From Cryobacterium gelidum (GTDB taxonomy: Bacteria; Actinomycetota; Actinomycetes; Actinomycetales; Microbacteriaceae), in the NCBI RefSeq assembly GCF_004403985.1, contig NZ_SOHL01000025.1:568-64567 (forward strand): a stretch of DNA of 64,000 bases, written 5' to 3'. Shown here in pieces: positions 7,738-16,063 of this stretch. Below the pieces are notes generated by a model that searched no databases, was not told where the DNA came from, and saw only the letters and a program-made list of their open reading frames with translations. Every line of letters starts with the position of its first letter. The stretch's first letter is position 1. A program made the translations under genes and the position numbers.

Positions 7738-8550
7738 CTAGTTTGATTTTGCGGTGATCCACACGGTCAGGGCCACGATTGCACCCAGACCAAAGATCCA
7801 GATGAAGAGGCCTTCCGCTACCGGCCCCAAGGACCCGAGAGCCAATCCGCCCGGAGACGGGTTGTCCTCGACGTACTTCAGGTAGGTGATGATGTCCCGC
7901 TTATCTTCGGGCGTCATGTTCATGTCGTTGAAGACCGGCATGTTCTGGGGGCCGGTAAGCATGGCCTCGTAGATGTGCTGGCCCGACACGTTCTCGATCG
8001 CGGGGGCGAACTTACCCTCGGTGAGCGCGCCACCGGCACCGGCGACGTTATGGCACATGGCGCAGTTGATGCGGAACAATTCAGCACCCGCCGAAGCATC
8101 GCCGGAGGCTTTGACCAAGTCGGCGGTGGGAATGGCCGGGCCGGGAGCAAGTGAAGCGACGTAAGCGGCCAGTGCGGCAGTCTGCTCGGCTGTGAACTGC
8201 ACCGGCTTCTTCTGTGCTTGCGGACCTTGCATCTGCAGCGGCATACGACCGGTACCGACCTGAAAGTCGACCGAGGCAGAGCCGACGCCGATCAGGCTGG
8301 GGCCTTCTGACGATCCCTGAGCGCTGAGCCCATGGCAGGTCGCGCAGTTGGCCGCGAAGAGTTTTTCACCCTGGTCGATGGTCTGCTGCGAGGAAGCATC
8401 CGTCGTGGCAACGGCGGTGCTCGTGCTGAATGCTGCGTACGCGCCTCCGGTGAAGAGCAATCCGATGGCGATGAGGGCGACACTGGCAAGAGGATGGCGA
8501 CGCCCGGTCTTGCGAGCCCGGCGTGTGCGTGGGGATTTGATCGTGGTCAT
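7738..8550 (-). CDS. qcrC: Cytochrome bc1 complex dihaem cytochrome c subunit
   Basis: 270 residues, with an N-terminal membrane helix (about 20-40), two cytochrome c domains and a C-terminal helix (about 246-266). Two haem-attachment motifs are visible: CATCH (69-73) and CAMCH (163-167). In actinobacteria QcrC replaces both cytochrome c1 and soluble cytochrome c and passes electrons directly to the aa3 oxidase. It lies 24 nt after ctaE, in the standard ctaE-qcrC-qcrA-qcrB order. A terminal stretch of Met and cysteine-free residues separates the two haem domains. Confidence 0.96.
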   Translation of the reverse strand: MTTIKSPRTRRARKTGRRHPLASVALIAIGLLFTGGAYAAFSTSTAVATTDASSQQTIDQGEKLFAANCATCHGLSAQGSSEGPSLIGVGSASVDFQVGTGRMPLQMQGPQAQKKPVQFTAEQTAALAAYVASLAPGPAIPTADLVKASGDASAGAELFRINCAMCHNVAGAGGALTEGKFAPAIENVSGQHIYEAMLTGPQNMPVFNDMNMTPEDKRDIITYLKYVEDNPSPGGLALGSLGPVAEGLFIWIFGLGAIVALTVWITAKSN

Positions 8551-8574
8551 GCTGAAGTTGTCCGCTCCTGTTTT

Positions 8575-9204
8575 CTATTTAAGAACGTAGATGACCAGGA
8601 AGAGCCCGATCCAGACGACGTCGACGAAGTGCCAATAGTAGGAGACCACAATGGCACTGGTGGCTTCCTTGTGGCCAAAGTTCTTGACCGCGAAACCGCG
8701 CCCAATCACAAGAAGGAAGGCGATCAGGCCTGCAGTCACGTGAATCCCGTGGAAGCCGGTCGTGATGTAGAACGCCGAACCGTAAGCGTTCGACGAGAGA
8801 GAAATTCCCTCTGAAACCAGAGTGGCGTATTCGAACACTTGGCCGGTGACGAAGATCGCGCCCAGCGCGTACGTGAGGAAGAACCATTCAACCATGCCCC
8901 ACTCGCTCGGCTTCCAACCCGTCGAGCGCGCCTGCAGCCGTTCGGCGGCAAACACTCCGAATTGGCAGGTCACCGAGGACGACACCAGGATCAGCGTGTT
9001 GATTAGCGCGAAGGTGAAGTTGTGCTTGTCGGCTTCGAAGAGCCAGAGCTCGGGGGAGGTTGAACGGAGCGTGAAGTAGATTGCGAAGAGACCCGCGAAG
9101 AACATCACCTCGCTGCCCAACCACACAATGGTGCCTACAGCCACGCTGTTGGGCCGGTTCACGACGGGCGCACTCGCCGTCTGAGTAATTGAGGTGCTGG
9201 TCAC
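8575..9204 (-). CDS. ctaE: Cytochrome c oxidase subunit III
   Basis: 209 residues from GTG 9204, five membrane helices, matching the haem-copper oxidase subunit III family ([44 protein letters not shown]). It is a structural subunit of the aa3 oxidase. I chose GTG 9204 over the longer open frame (ATG 9255) because homologues begin at this TSTS...[10 protein letters not shown] stretch and because a -10-like CATAAT sits 6 nt upstream, consistent with a leaderless message. First gene of the ctaE-qcrCAB operon. Confidence 0.93.
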   Translation of the reverse strand: MTSTSITQTASAPVVNRPNSVAVGTIVWLGSEVMFFAGLFAIYFTLRSTSPELWLFEADKHNFTFALINTLILVSSSVTCQFGVFAAERLQARSTGWKPSEWGMVEWFFLTYALGAIFVTGQVFEYATLVSEGISLSSNAYGSAFYITTGFHGIHVTAGLIAFLLVIGRGFAVKNFGHKEATSAIVVSYYWHFVDVVWIGLFLVIYVLK

Positions 9205-9210
9205 CCTTCT

Positions 9211-9216
9211 ATTATG
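9211..9216 (-). promoter_or_regulatory. Putative -10 element for leaderless ctaE-qcrCAB transcription
   Basis: CATAAT on the minus strand ends 6 nt before the GTG start of ctaE, placing +1 on or beside the start codon. No clear Shine-Dalgarno precedes the start. No convincing -35 is visible. Confidence 0.45.
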
Positions 9217-9334
9217 GCCGATATTCCCACAGGTTTTTCTCAATCGGGCGTGCAAATGAGACTTTCTACCCGATTAAAGTCGGCTAATTCAGCACACGAA
9301 CGGCGTGAATTCGGGGGAGTTGCGTCGGTTCTCC

Positions 9335-9340
9335 TAAGAT
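9335..9340 (+). promoter_or_regulatory. Putative -10 element of trpD (leaderless)
   Basis: TAAGAT ends 7 nt before the trpD ATG at 9348, and no Shine-Dalgarno is present between. This fits transcription starting at the ATG. Confidence 0.45.
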
Positions 9341-9347
9341 CGGATTC

Positions 9348-10400
9348 ATGCTTGAATCGCAGTCTTGGCCCGACATATTAAATTCCCTCCTGGATGGACG
9401 AAACCTGAGTGTGGCGGATGCCGCCTGGAGCATGGAACGGATCATGCTCGGCGAGGCGTCTCCGGCCCAACTGGGCGCTTTTCTGGTGGCCTTGCGTGCC
9501 AAGGGGGAGACTGTTGACGAGATTGTTGGATTCCGGGATGCGATCCTCGAGCAGGCCGTTGCGTTGCAGGTCAATCCCATGGCCCTCGACATCGTGGGGA
9601 CCGGTGGAGACAAGTTCGGCACCGTCAATATCTCGACGATGGCATCGATCGTGTGCGCGGCAGCCGGAGTACCCGTCGTCAAGCATGGCAACCGGGCTGC
9701 CAGCTCCGCCTCCGGCTCGTCCGACGTTCTGGGCGAGTTGGGAATCGACTTGTCCCGAGACGCGACACGAGTGGCCCAGATCTTCAGGGAGACCGGGATC
9801 ACCTTTGCCTTCGCGGCGGCTTTTCACCCCGGATTTCGGCATGCAGCGCTCACCCGGAAGGAGATAGGCATCCCTACCGTGTTCAATTACCTCGGCCCGC
9901 TGTGCAATCCGGCACGGCCGGAGGCATCCGCTGTCGGTGTGGCTGACCTAGACCGCGTTCCGCTGTTCGTTGGAGTATTTCAGACGCGTGGTGCGACGGC
10001 TCTGGTCTTTCGTGGCGACGATGGACTCGACGAACTGACCACGACCGGGCACAGTCACGTCTGGGAGGTGTCACGCGGCCTGGTTACCGAACACGACATC
10101 GACCCGCGAGAGCTCGGCATCAAGCGGGCGCAGATCAGTGACTTGATGGGCGGTTCGCCCCGGCACAACGCGGGTGTCGTGCACTCTGTACTCGCTGGCG
10201 ACCCAGGACCGATTCGCGACATCGTGTTGCTCAACGCCGCAGCGGGTCTGGTCGCCTTCGACCTGGCCAATGACGCCTCTCAGGTGCAGGTGGCCATTCT
10301 CGATCGTTTTGAAAGCAAGTTGGCTGTCGCGGCCGAGGCCATTGATTCCAGCGCGGCCACGGCCAAGCTGTCGGCGTGGATTGCGGCGACCCAGGTCTGA
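9348..10400 (+). CDS. trpD: Anthranilate phosphoribosyltransferase
   Basis: 350 residues. Transfers phosphoribose from PRPP to anthranilate, the second committed step of tryptophan synthesis, in the cytosol. Hallmarks are GTGGDKFGTVNIS (84-96, PRPP/Mg site), KHGNRAASS (112-120, anthranilate loop) and the metal-binding VFRGDDGLDE stretch. Length is typical. It stands alone, away from the other trp genes, divergent from ctaE (143 nt) and convergent with glpK (29 nt). A stand-alone trpD near cta/qcr genes is common in actinobacteria. Confidence 0.96.
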   Translation: MLESQSWPDILNSLLDGRNLSVADAAWSMERIMLGEASPAQLGAFLVALRAKGETVDEIVGFRDAILEQAVALQVNPMALDIVGTGGDKFGTVNISTMASIVCAAAGVPVVKHGNRAASSASGSSDVLGELGIDLSRDATRVAQIFRETGITFAFAAAFHPGFRHAALTRKEIGIPTVFNYLGPLCNPARPEASAVGVADLDRVPLFVGVFQTRGATALVFRGDDGLDELTTTGHSHVWEVSRGLVTEHDIDPRELGIKRAQISDLMGGSPRHNAGVVHSVLAGDPGPIRDIVLLNAAAGLVAFDLANDASQVQVAILDRFESKLAVAAEAIDSSAATAKLSAWIAATQV

Positions 10401-10429
10401 GGCCGGAGTCGCCGCGCCTTGGTCGCTCG

Positions 10430-11944
10430 CTAGAGAACGTCCTCGTCGACCCACCCGAAGGTCTTGGTGACTGCCTTCTTCCAGTTACGCAGTTGTCGGC
10501 TACGTTCACCCTCGTCCATCTGCGGTGTCCATCGGCTGTCTTCCTGCCAGTTCGTGCGAAGTTCGTCCAGGCCGCTCCAGAAGCCAACCGCGAGGCCGGC
10601 CGCGTAGGCGGCGCCCAGAGCTGTGGTCTCCGCCACGACCGGCCGCACTACGGGCACGCCGAGGATATCGGCCTGAAATTGCATGAGTAAGTTGTTCGCA
10701 ATCATGCCTCCATCAACCTTGATCTCGGTCAGGGGAACACCCGAATCGGCGTTGACCGCGTCGATCACCTCCTGAGTCTGAAAAGCCGTCGCTTCCAATG
10801 CCGCGCGGGCAATGTGACCCTTGTTCACGAACTGGGTGAGTCCGACCAGGGCGCCGCGGGCGTCGGAACGCCAGTACGGGGCGAACAGTCCCGAAAACGC
10901 CGGCACAAAGTAGGCTCCGCCATTGTCGTCCACCGTTTCGGCCAGGCCCTCAATCTCAGAGGCCGAGCTGATCATGCCGAGGTTGTCGCGCATCCACTGA
11001 ACCAGTGCACCGGTCACCGCGATAGACCCTTCCAGGGCGTAGTGCGGAGCGCCGTCGCCAAGCTTGTACCCCAGAGTGGTCAGCAGACCGTTCTTGGAAT
11101 GCACAATCTCGGTACCGGTGTTGAAAATCAGGAAGTTGCCGGTGCCATAGGTGTTCTTGGCTTCGCCCTGGTCGAATGCAGCCTGACCGAAGGTCGCTGC
11201 CTGCTGGTCACCAAGGATGCCGGCAACAGGAACCTCACGCAGCAGGCTCGAGGTGTGCGCGGTGCCGTAGACCTCAGAGGAGGAGCGGATGGAGGGCAGC
11301 ATCGATTTGGGCACGTCGAAGATGGCGAGGATCTCGTCGTCCCACTGCAACGTTTCCAGGTCCATGAACAGGGTGCGGCTCGCGTTGGTGACGTCGGTGG
11401 CATGCACGCCGCCGTCAACGCCGCCGGTCAGGTTCCACAACACCCAGGAGTCCGTTGTGCCAAAAAGTAGGTCACCAGCATCGGCTTTAGCCCGGGCTCC
11501 CTCCACATTTTCGAGGATCCAGACAATTTTCGTGCCGGAGAAGTAGGTGGCCAGGGGCAACCCGACCGTCTTCTTGAACCGTTCGACACCGCCATCAGCG
11601 GCGAGGCGGTCAACGATCGGTTGGGTGCGGGTGTCCTGCCAAACAATGGCGTTGTAGACGGGAACACCGGTGGTTTTGTCCCACACCACGGCAGTTTCGC
11701 GCTGGTTGGTGATTCCAATGGCCCTGATATCGTGCCGGGTGAGGTTGGCCTTGGACAGTGCCTGCCCGATCACTAGTCGGGTGTTGTCCCAGATTTCTTT
11801 CGGGTCGTGCTCGACCCAGCCGGCCTGGGGAAAAATCTGCTCGTGTTCGAGTTGACCGGTTGACACGATTGATCCGGCCTTATCGAAAATAATGGCTCGA
11901 GAACTGGTCGTTCCCTGGTCGATGGCGAGAATGTAGTCAGTCAT
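10430..11944 (-). CDS. glpK: Glycerol kinase
   Basis: 504 residues. ATP-dependent phosphorylation of glycerol to sn-glycerol 3-phosphate. A FGGY kinase with the ATP loop [13 protein letters not shown] near residue 7 and a second-domain block [16 protein letters not shown] chose ATG 11944, with AAGGAGG 10 nt upstream; a longer open frame reaching 12490 is only the back-translation of glpF. It follows glpF, after a 94-nt spacer with a strong hairpin, so the pair forms a glycerol uptake unit. Confidence 0.97.
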   Translation of the reverse strand: MTDYILAIDQGTTSSRAIIFDKAGSIVSTGQLEHEQIFPQAGWVEHDPKEIWDNTRLVIGQALSKANLTRHDIRAIGITNQRETAVVWDKTTGVPVYNAIVWQDTRTQPIVDRLAADGGVERFKKTVGLPLATYFSGTKIVWILENVEGARAKADAGDLLFGTTDSWVLWNLTGGVDGGVHATDVTNASRTLFMDLETLQWDDEILAIFDVPKSMLPSIRSSSEVYGTAHTSSLLREVPVAGILGDQQAATFGQAAFDQGEAKNTYGTGNFLIFNTGTEIVHSKNGLLTTLGYKLGDGAPHYALEGSIAVTGALVQWMRDNLGMISSASEIEGLAETVDDNGGAYFVPAFSGLFAPYWRSDARGALVGLTQFVNKGHIARAALEATAFQTQEVIDAVNADSGVPLTEIKVDGGMIANNLLMQFQADILGVPVVRPVVAETTALGAAYAAGLAVGFWSGLDELRTNWQEDSRWTPQMDEGERSRQLRNWKKAVTKTFGWVDEDVL

Positions 11945-11998
11945 TGGTGCGTATCCTCCTTGTGAGTGTGCGGGAAGTACAGATGTGCTCGCACGACA

Positions 11999-12029
11999 AC
12001 AGGCCGGTTCGCTCAGGGAACCGGCCTGT
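11999..12029. terminator. Perfect 12-bp hairpin between glpF and glpK
   Basis: Arms ACAGGCCGGTTC (11999-12010) and GAACCGGCCTGT (12018-12029) flank a 7-nt loop. On the minus strand it lies just after the glpF stop and before glpK. No long T-run follows, so it may be a partial terminator or a 3'-end stabiliser that sets different glpF and glpK levels. Confidence 0.6.
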
Positions 12030-12038
12030 TTGTTCGAG

Positions 12039-12806
12039 TCAGGTGGCGAGCAGTGGCAGCAGAGACAGCGCGGTCCAACCGGCAAGCAGGCCGCCGATGA
12101 TCGGCCCCACGACGGGTACCCAGGAGTAGGCCCAGTCGGAGCTGCCCTTGCCCTTGATCGGCAAGATGAAGTGGGCGATGCGCGGACCGAGGTCACGAGC
12201 CGGGTTGATGGCATACCCAGTCGGGCCGCCGAGGGACGTGCCAATGACGATAACGAGCACGGCGACGGGAAGTGCCCCGAGGGAGGCCAGGCCTCCGCTC
12301 GCGCCCTGCCGGTTACCACCGAAAGCAATGACGACGAAAACCAGCACGAAGGTACCAATGATTTCGGTGACGAGGTTCCAGCCGTACGAACGAATGGCCG
12401 GTCCGGTGGAGAAGACACCGAGTTTGTTGGCCGGGTCTGGTTCGGCGTCGAAGTGTGGCTTATACGCGAGCCAGCAGGCGATAGCGCCAAGAATTGCGCC
12501 GATCATCTGAGCGCCGATGTAGGCGAGAACGGATACCGCGTTGACGGGAACGCCCAACCCGAATTCCTTGGCACCATTAGCGACGAGGCCCAGGGTGACG
12601 GCCGGATTGAGGTGTGCCCCCGAACGGTACGCCACCACCACGCCGGCGAACACCGCGAATCCCCAGCCGATGGTCACCATGAGGAACCCACCACCGAGAC
12701 CCTTGTTCTTGGCCAAAGCAACGTTGGCCACGACGCCGGTTCCAAGGAGAACAAGCATGGCAGTGCCGACAACCTCCGAGACGAATACAGCTCCGATATT
12801 TTCCAC
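12039..12806 (-). CDS. glpF: Glycerol uptake facilitator (aquaglyceroporin)
   Basis: 255 residues, six membrane spans, MIP family. Both pore motifs are present: NPA 67-69 (HLNPAVTLG) and NPA 201-203 followed by Arg204 ([11 protein letters not shown]), the selectivity-filter arginine. It is a facilitated-diffusion channel for glycerol. The start is GTG 12806 with AAAGG about 5 nt upstream. Upstream of glpK in the same direction; glycerol entering is trapped by GlpK. Confidence 0.95.
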   Translation of the reverse strand: MENIGAVFVSEVVGTAMLVLLGTGVVANVALAKNKGLGGGFLMVTIGWGFAVFAGVVVAYRSGAHLNPAVTLGLVANGAKEFGLGVPVNAVSVLAYIGAQMIGAILGAIACWLAYKPHFDAEPDPANKLGVFSTGPAIRSYGWNLVTEIIGTFVLVFVVIAFGGNRQGASGGLASLGALPVAVLVIVIGTSLGGPTGYAINPARDLGPRIAHFILPIKGKGSSDWAYSWVPVVGPIIGGLLAGWTALSLLPLLAT

Positions 12807-13044
12807 GAGAACCTTTCTGGTCAGGCCGGGGATGCCGCAGCTACCCCTCTGCGGTGAGCGGACGGCAATAACATAGCGCGCGGTGCAACGGAGGGGAATG
12901 GTCTAGTGCACTTCGTTCCTGCCCCTTATTCTGGGCGGTGGCACTGCGTATGTTGACCGTGGGAAACTGACTGGTGTTGGCGGTGCCCGGCCCCGCCGTC
13001 TTCCCCGTGTTTCGAGCCGAGTGTCACCGAGTGAATGGATGGTC

Positions 13045-14046
13045 ATGAAAAAGCTCATCAACGATCCCAAGAACGTCGTCAACGAAGCCGTCGCCGGATT
13101 TGAGTCGGCGCACGCCGACATTGTGCGGGTATCGCACGATCCGATCTTCATCGCGCGAATCGACGCACCTATTCAGGGCAAAGTGGGAATCGTCAGCGGT
13201 GGTGGCAGCGGGCATGAACCGCTCCACGGAGGATTTGTCGGGTACGGCATGCTGGATGCCGCGGTTCCAGGCCCCGTTTTCACCTCACCGACACCCGACC
13301 CGATCATGGCAGCAACCCAGGCCGTGAATGGGGGTGCCGGTGTGCTGCATATCGTGAAGAACTACACCGGGGACGTGTTGAACTTTGAGACCGCGGCAGA
13401 TCTCGCTTCCGCTGAAGGCATCGACGTGCGCACGGTCATCATCAACGACGACGTGGCCGTGAAAGATTCGCTCTATACCGCTGGACGCCGCGGGGTGGCC
13501 GGAACGGTGCTGGTCGAGAAGATCACCGGAGCCGCTGCCGAGCGCGGCGACGATCTGGATGGCGTCGTCGCCGTGGCGGAAAAAGTGAACTCCCGCGTGC
13601 GCACAATGGGCGTCGCGCTGAGCCCGTGTGTCGTGCCCCACGCGGGCGAACCGAGCTTCGTGCTCGCCGACGACGAGATCGAGATCGGCATCGGAATTCA
13701 CGGCGAACCGGGTCGGGAGCGGATCAAACTTCAGCCCGCCGATGCCATTGTCGACCGGCTGCTCGGCCCCATTCTCGAAGACCTGCCGTTTGTCAGCGGG
13801 GATGAGGTGCTCTTGTTCGTCAACGGTATGGGCGGTACACCGCAGATCGAGCTGTATATCGTGTTCCGTCGGGCTGCTGAAGTATTGAAAGAACGGGGAA
13901 TCACGGTCACCCGCAGCCTGGTCGGTAACTACACGACAAGCCTTGAGATGGCAGGTGCATCCATTTCCGTTTTGAAGCTCGATGATGAACTCACCAGCCT
14001 GTGGGACGCCCCGGTTCAAACCGTGGGGCTACGGTGGGGTCGGTAG
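13045..14046 (+). CDS. dhaK: PTS-dependent dihydroxyacetone kinase, DhaK subunit
   Basis: 333 residues. Binds dihydroxyacetone covalently as a hemiaminal through a His; the corresponding residue here is His219 ([11 protein letters not shown]). [10 protein letters not shown] (about 52-61) lies in the substrate-binding domain. The start is ATG 13045 rather than GTG 13021, because homologues begin MKKLIND. First gene of dhaK-dhaL-dhaM, divergent from glpF. With DhaL and DhaM it forms DHAP from dihydroxyacetone using PEP as ultimate phosphate donor. Confidence 0.95.
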   Translation: MKKLINDPKNVVNEAVAGFESAHADIVRVSHDPIFIARIDAPIQGKVGIVSGGGSGHEPLHGGFVGYGMLDAAVPGPVFTSPTPDPIMAATQAVNGGAGVLHIVKNYTGDVLNFETAADLASAEGIDVRTVIINDDVAVKDSLYTAGRRGVAGTVLVEKITGAAAERGDDLDGVVAVAEKVNSRVRTMGVALSPCVVPHAGEPSFVLADDEIEIGIGIHGEPGRERIKLQPADAIVDRLLGPILEDLPFVSGDEVLLFVNGMGGTPQIELYIVFRRAAEVLKERGITVTRSLVGNYTTSLEMAGASISVLKLDDELTSLWDAPVQTVGLRWGR

Positions 14047-14058
14047 AAAGAAGATTCG

Positions 14059-14745
14059 ATGACCCCGAACGAGCAATTCGACGCAGCCCTCACCGACGAG
14101 GTGCCCACACTGGACACGGCCTGGACCGTGCGGTGGATTCGGCGCAGTGCTGAGGTGCTCGCCACCAATCGCGCCGCGCTCAATACTCTCGACCGGGATA
14201 TTGGCGACGGTGATCACGGTGAAAACATGGATCGAGGCTTCCAGGCGGTGTTGCCCAAGCTCGAGGGCCTGGCCGACGAGACAACGCCCGGCGCCGTGCT
14301 CAAGCTGGTCGCTACGACACTGATCTCCACCGTGGGCGGCGCTGCGGGCCCGCTGTACGGCACGGCTTTTCTTAAAGCCGCCGGTGCCGTCGGGTCTGCA
14401 GAATCGCTGGATGCAGCCGCACTGGTCGCCTTGATGACGGCGGCCCGCGACGGTATCGTGCTGCGCGGCAAAGCCGAGGAGGGCGACAAAACCATGATTG
14501 ACGCCTGGAGTCCGGCGGTGAACGCGGCGGCGTCAGCGCAGGCGGCAGGTTCGGGTGTGGCTGCTGTATTGCATGCCGCAGCGGATGCCGCAGAGCAGGG
14601 TGCGCAGGCCGCGGAACCGCTCGTCGCGCGCAAGGGACGGGCGAGCTATCTCGGTGAGCGAGCCATAGGGCACCGCGACCCGGGCTCGCAGTCGACCGCG
14701 CTGCTGCTGCGTGCTGGGGCCGATGTGGCGCTGGTGGCCGAGTGA
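14059..14745 (+). CDS. dhaL: Dihydroxyacetone kinase, ADP-binding DhaL subunit
   Basis: 228 residues, slightly longer than the roughly 210 usual. The Mg-ADP-binding aspartates are in DRDIGDGDHGENM (about 45-57). DhaL holds ADP as a fixed cofactor that DhaM rephosphorylates, and it passes phosphate to DhaK-bound dihydroxyacetone. It starts 12 nt after dhaK behind AGAAAGAAG. Its stop overlaps the dhaM start (TGATG). A serine/alanine-rich tail precedes GHRDPGSQSTALLLR, the usual C-terminal motif. Confidence 0.95.
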   Translation: MTPNEQFDAALTDEVPTLDTAWTVRWIRRSAEVLATNRAALNTLDRDIGDGDHGENMDRGFQAVLPKLEGLADETTPGAVLKLVATTLISTVGGAAGPLYGTAFLKAAGAVGSAESLDAAALVALMTAARDGIVLRGKAEEGDKTMIDAWSPAVNAAASAQAAGSGVAAVLHAAADAAEQGAQAAEPLVARKGRASYLGERAIGHRDPGSQSTALLLRAGADVALVAE

Positions 14746-15476
14746 TGGCGGTCGGATCAGCACCCCGTGTCGGCATCGTCTTCGTCTCACACAGCGAGAA
14801 AATCGCGATTGGACTTGTTGAACTGGCTCGGCAAATGGCCCCGACCGCGCGCCTCATCGCGGCGGGGGGAACGGACTCCGCCGGGATCGGAACAAGCTTT
14901 GAGAAGATCAGCGACGCGATCACTGAAGCAGACACCGGCAACGGTGTGGTTGTGCTCTGTGACCTTGGTTCGGCAATTCTGACCGCGGAAACAGCCCGGG
15001 ATTTCCTGGAGGCGTCCGAGCAGCACCGGGTACGGATCGTCGATGCTCCGCTCGTCGAGGGCGGGGTGGCCGCAGCGGTGGCCGCTGAAATCGGGGGAGA
15101 CCTGGATGCAGTGGTAGCGGCGGCGCAGTCAGCGTTCCAGCCGACGAGTAAAACCATGCTCCCAACACGCCACGATGAAACCGGGGACGATGCTTTTGGC
15201 GTGGATGCCTCCCTTCCGGCGGCGATATCGCGCACGGTAATACTCATCAACAAAGATGGCCTTCACGCCCGCCCGGCCGCAGAATTCGTGAACCTGGCGA
15301 GCACATTTTCTGTTCCGATCACCGTGAACGGAACAGACGCGAGCAGCCTGCTGAGCATCATGTCCCTCGGGCTGGCCCGGGGGAGCAGCGTGCAGCTCGC
15401 CTCGACGGACCTGTCGGCTTGGCCGGCAATCAACGCCCTCGCGGACCTGCTGCAATCCGGCTTCGGCGAGGACTAG
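14745..15476 (+). CDS. dhaM: Dihydroxyacetone kinase phosphotransfer subunit DhaM (EIIA-HPr)
   Basis: 243 residues in two domains. Residues about 8-130 are an EIIA-Dha (mannose-class fold) with phosphorylatable His16 in GIVFVSHSEKIA. Residues about 162-243 are an HPr domain with His174 in INKDGLHARPAAEF. E. coli DhaM has an extra EI-like domain; that is absent here, so the general PTS Enzyme I must phosphorylate this protein. The start ATG 14745 overlaps the dhaL stop; an in-frame GTG one codon earlier is also possible. Confidence 0.93.
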   Translation: MAVGSAPRVGIVFVSHSEKIAIGLVELARQMAPTARLIAAGGTDSAGIGTSFEKISDAITEADTGNGVVVLCDLGSAILTAETARDFLEASEQHRVRIVDAPLVEGGVAAAVAAEIGGDLDAVVAAAQSAFQPTSKTMLPTRHDETGDDAFGVDASLPAAISRTVILINKDGLHARPAAEFVNLASTFSVPITVNGTDASSLLSIMSLGLARGSSVQLASTDLSAWPAINALADLLQSGFGED

Positions 15477-15543
15477 TCCGTTCGGTCCCGGGAGATGGTC
15501 GAAAGATGCGAAAAAGTCGTGTGCCTTTGTGTCGAATCCGGCG

Positions 15544-15549
15544 TATTGT
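15544..15549 (+). promoter_or_regulatory. Putative -10 element for the small zinc-ribbon-like gene
   Basis: TATTGT ends 6 nt before ATG 15556 and no Shine-Dalgarno is evident apart from GAGGG within the spacer. Either leaderless or short-leader transcription. Confidence 0.4.
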
Positions 15550-15555
15550 GAGGGC

Positions 15556-15777
15556 ATGATTCAGGACACGAACACCCCGAGCGGTCCGGAAGAGCGGGGC
15601 CCGACCGATTTGCAGGCGTGCCCGATCTGCGGCGAGGTCATGCGCGAACACACCATCGATCACTCCACTCGAAATACCGTGGTGAACTGTCCCGTTGCCC
15701 ACCCCGGGGCCTGGGACCGCGACGCCTTCGAACCGGTCAATGAATTCGGCATGGTGATTCACCGGTCACACGCCTGA
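15556..15777 (+). CDS. Small Cys/His protein of unknown function
   Basis: 73 residues, not recognised. Candidate metal ligands are Cys22, Cys25 (CPIC), His32, His36, Cys45 and His49, which could form a small zinc-binding fold. The spacing is unlike a simple four-Cys ribbon. No membrane segment. It is 79 nt after dhaM and has its own -10-like TATTGT, so it is probably a separate unit. GC content and codon use look like the neighbours. Confidence 0.6.
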   Translation: MIQDTNTPSGPEERGPTDLQACPICGEVMREHTIDHSTRNTVVNCPVAHPGAWDRDAFEPVNEFGMVIHRSHA

Positions 15778-16063
15778 GTCGCAGGGTGGACCACGCCACT
15801 CATGACGGCCCGCTCGCCGCGGTGGCGTGCCAACCGCTCAGAAGAAAATGGCTCCGAGGTTAGCCCGGCGACGCGATCAATCCTTGGTCCGCGCGCTGTT
15901 GCGGTTTTCGGCGCCGATTTATCGCTGAATGCACGAGGGCGCTTTCTTCGACGATTTCTGCACTGAAAGCCGATTTGTTGACATAATGTACATTATCGGT
16001 CATGCACATACTGCTCTCGAGAGGGGTTGAGAATCTTGATTCTGGCGGCGCTACTGCGGTGAT
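15778..16063. other. Intergenic region with no gene; holds an orphan promoter-like palindrome
   Basis: 286 nt between the small Cys/His gene and the 3' end of the UvrA-like gene. I see no supported coding region. It has a lower GC content than its surroundings in the 15920-16060 part and holds TTGACA plus a 14-bp palindrome, listed separately. Confidence 0.6.
15978..16006 (+). promoter_or_regulatory. Promoter-like -35 with perfect 14-bp palindromic operator candidate
   Basis: A consensus -35 TTGACA (15978-15983) runs directly into ATAATGTACATTAT (15983-15996), a perfect 14-bp palindrome of the kind bound by TetR-type repressors. A 17-nt spacer puts a weak -10 (CATGCA) at 16001-16006. No plausible plus-strand gene follows; the next gene is convergent. 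It may be the relic of a lost repressor/efflux gene pair. Confidence 0.45.

Noticed and set aside
9256..9347. A trp attenuator or leader peptide upstream of trpD
   Set aside because: No Trp-codon run, leader hairpin or T-box is visible in this 92-nt stretch; a leaderless start fits better.
11945..12490. An N-terminal extension of the glpK frame into glpF
   Set aside because: It is low-complexity sequence read out of frame from glpF; the ATG at 11944 has a good ribosome site and matches FGGY kinases.
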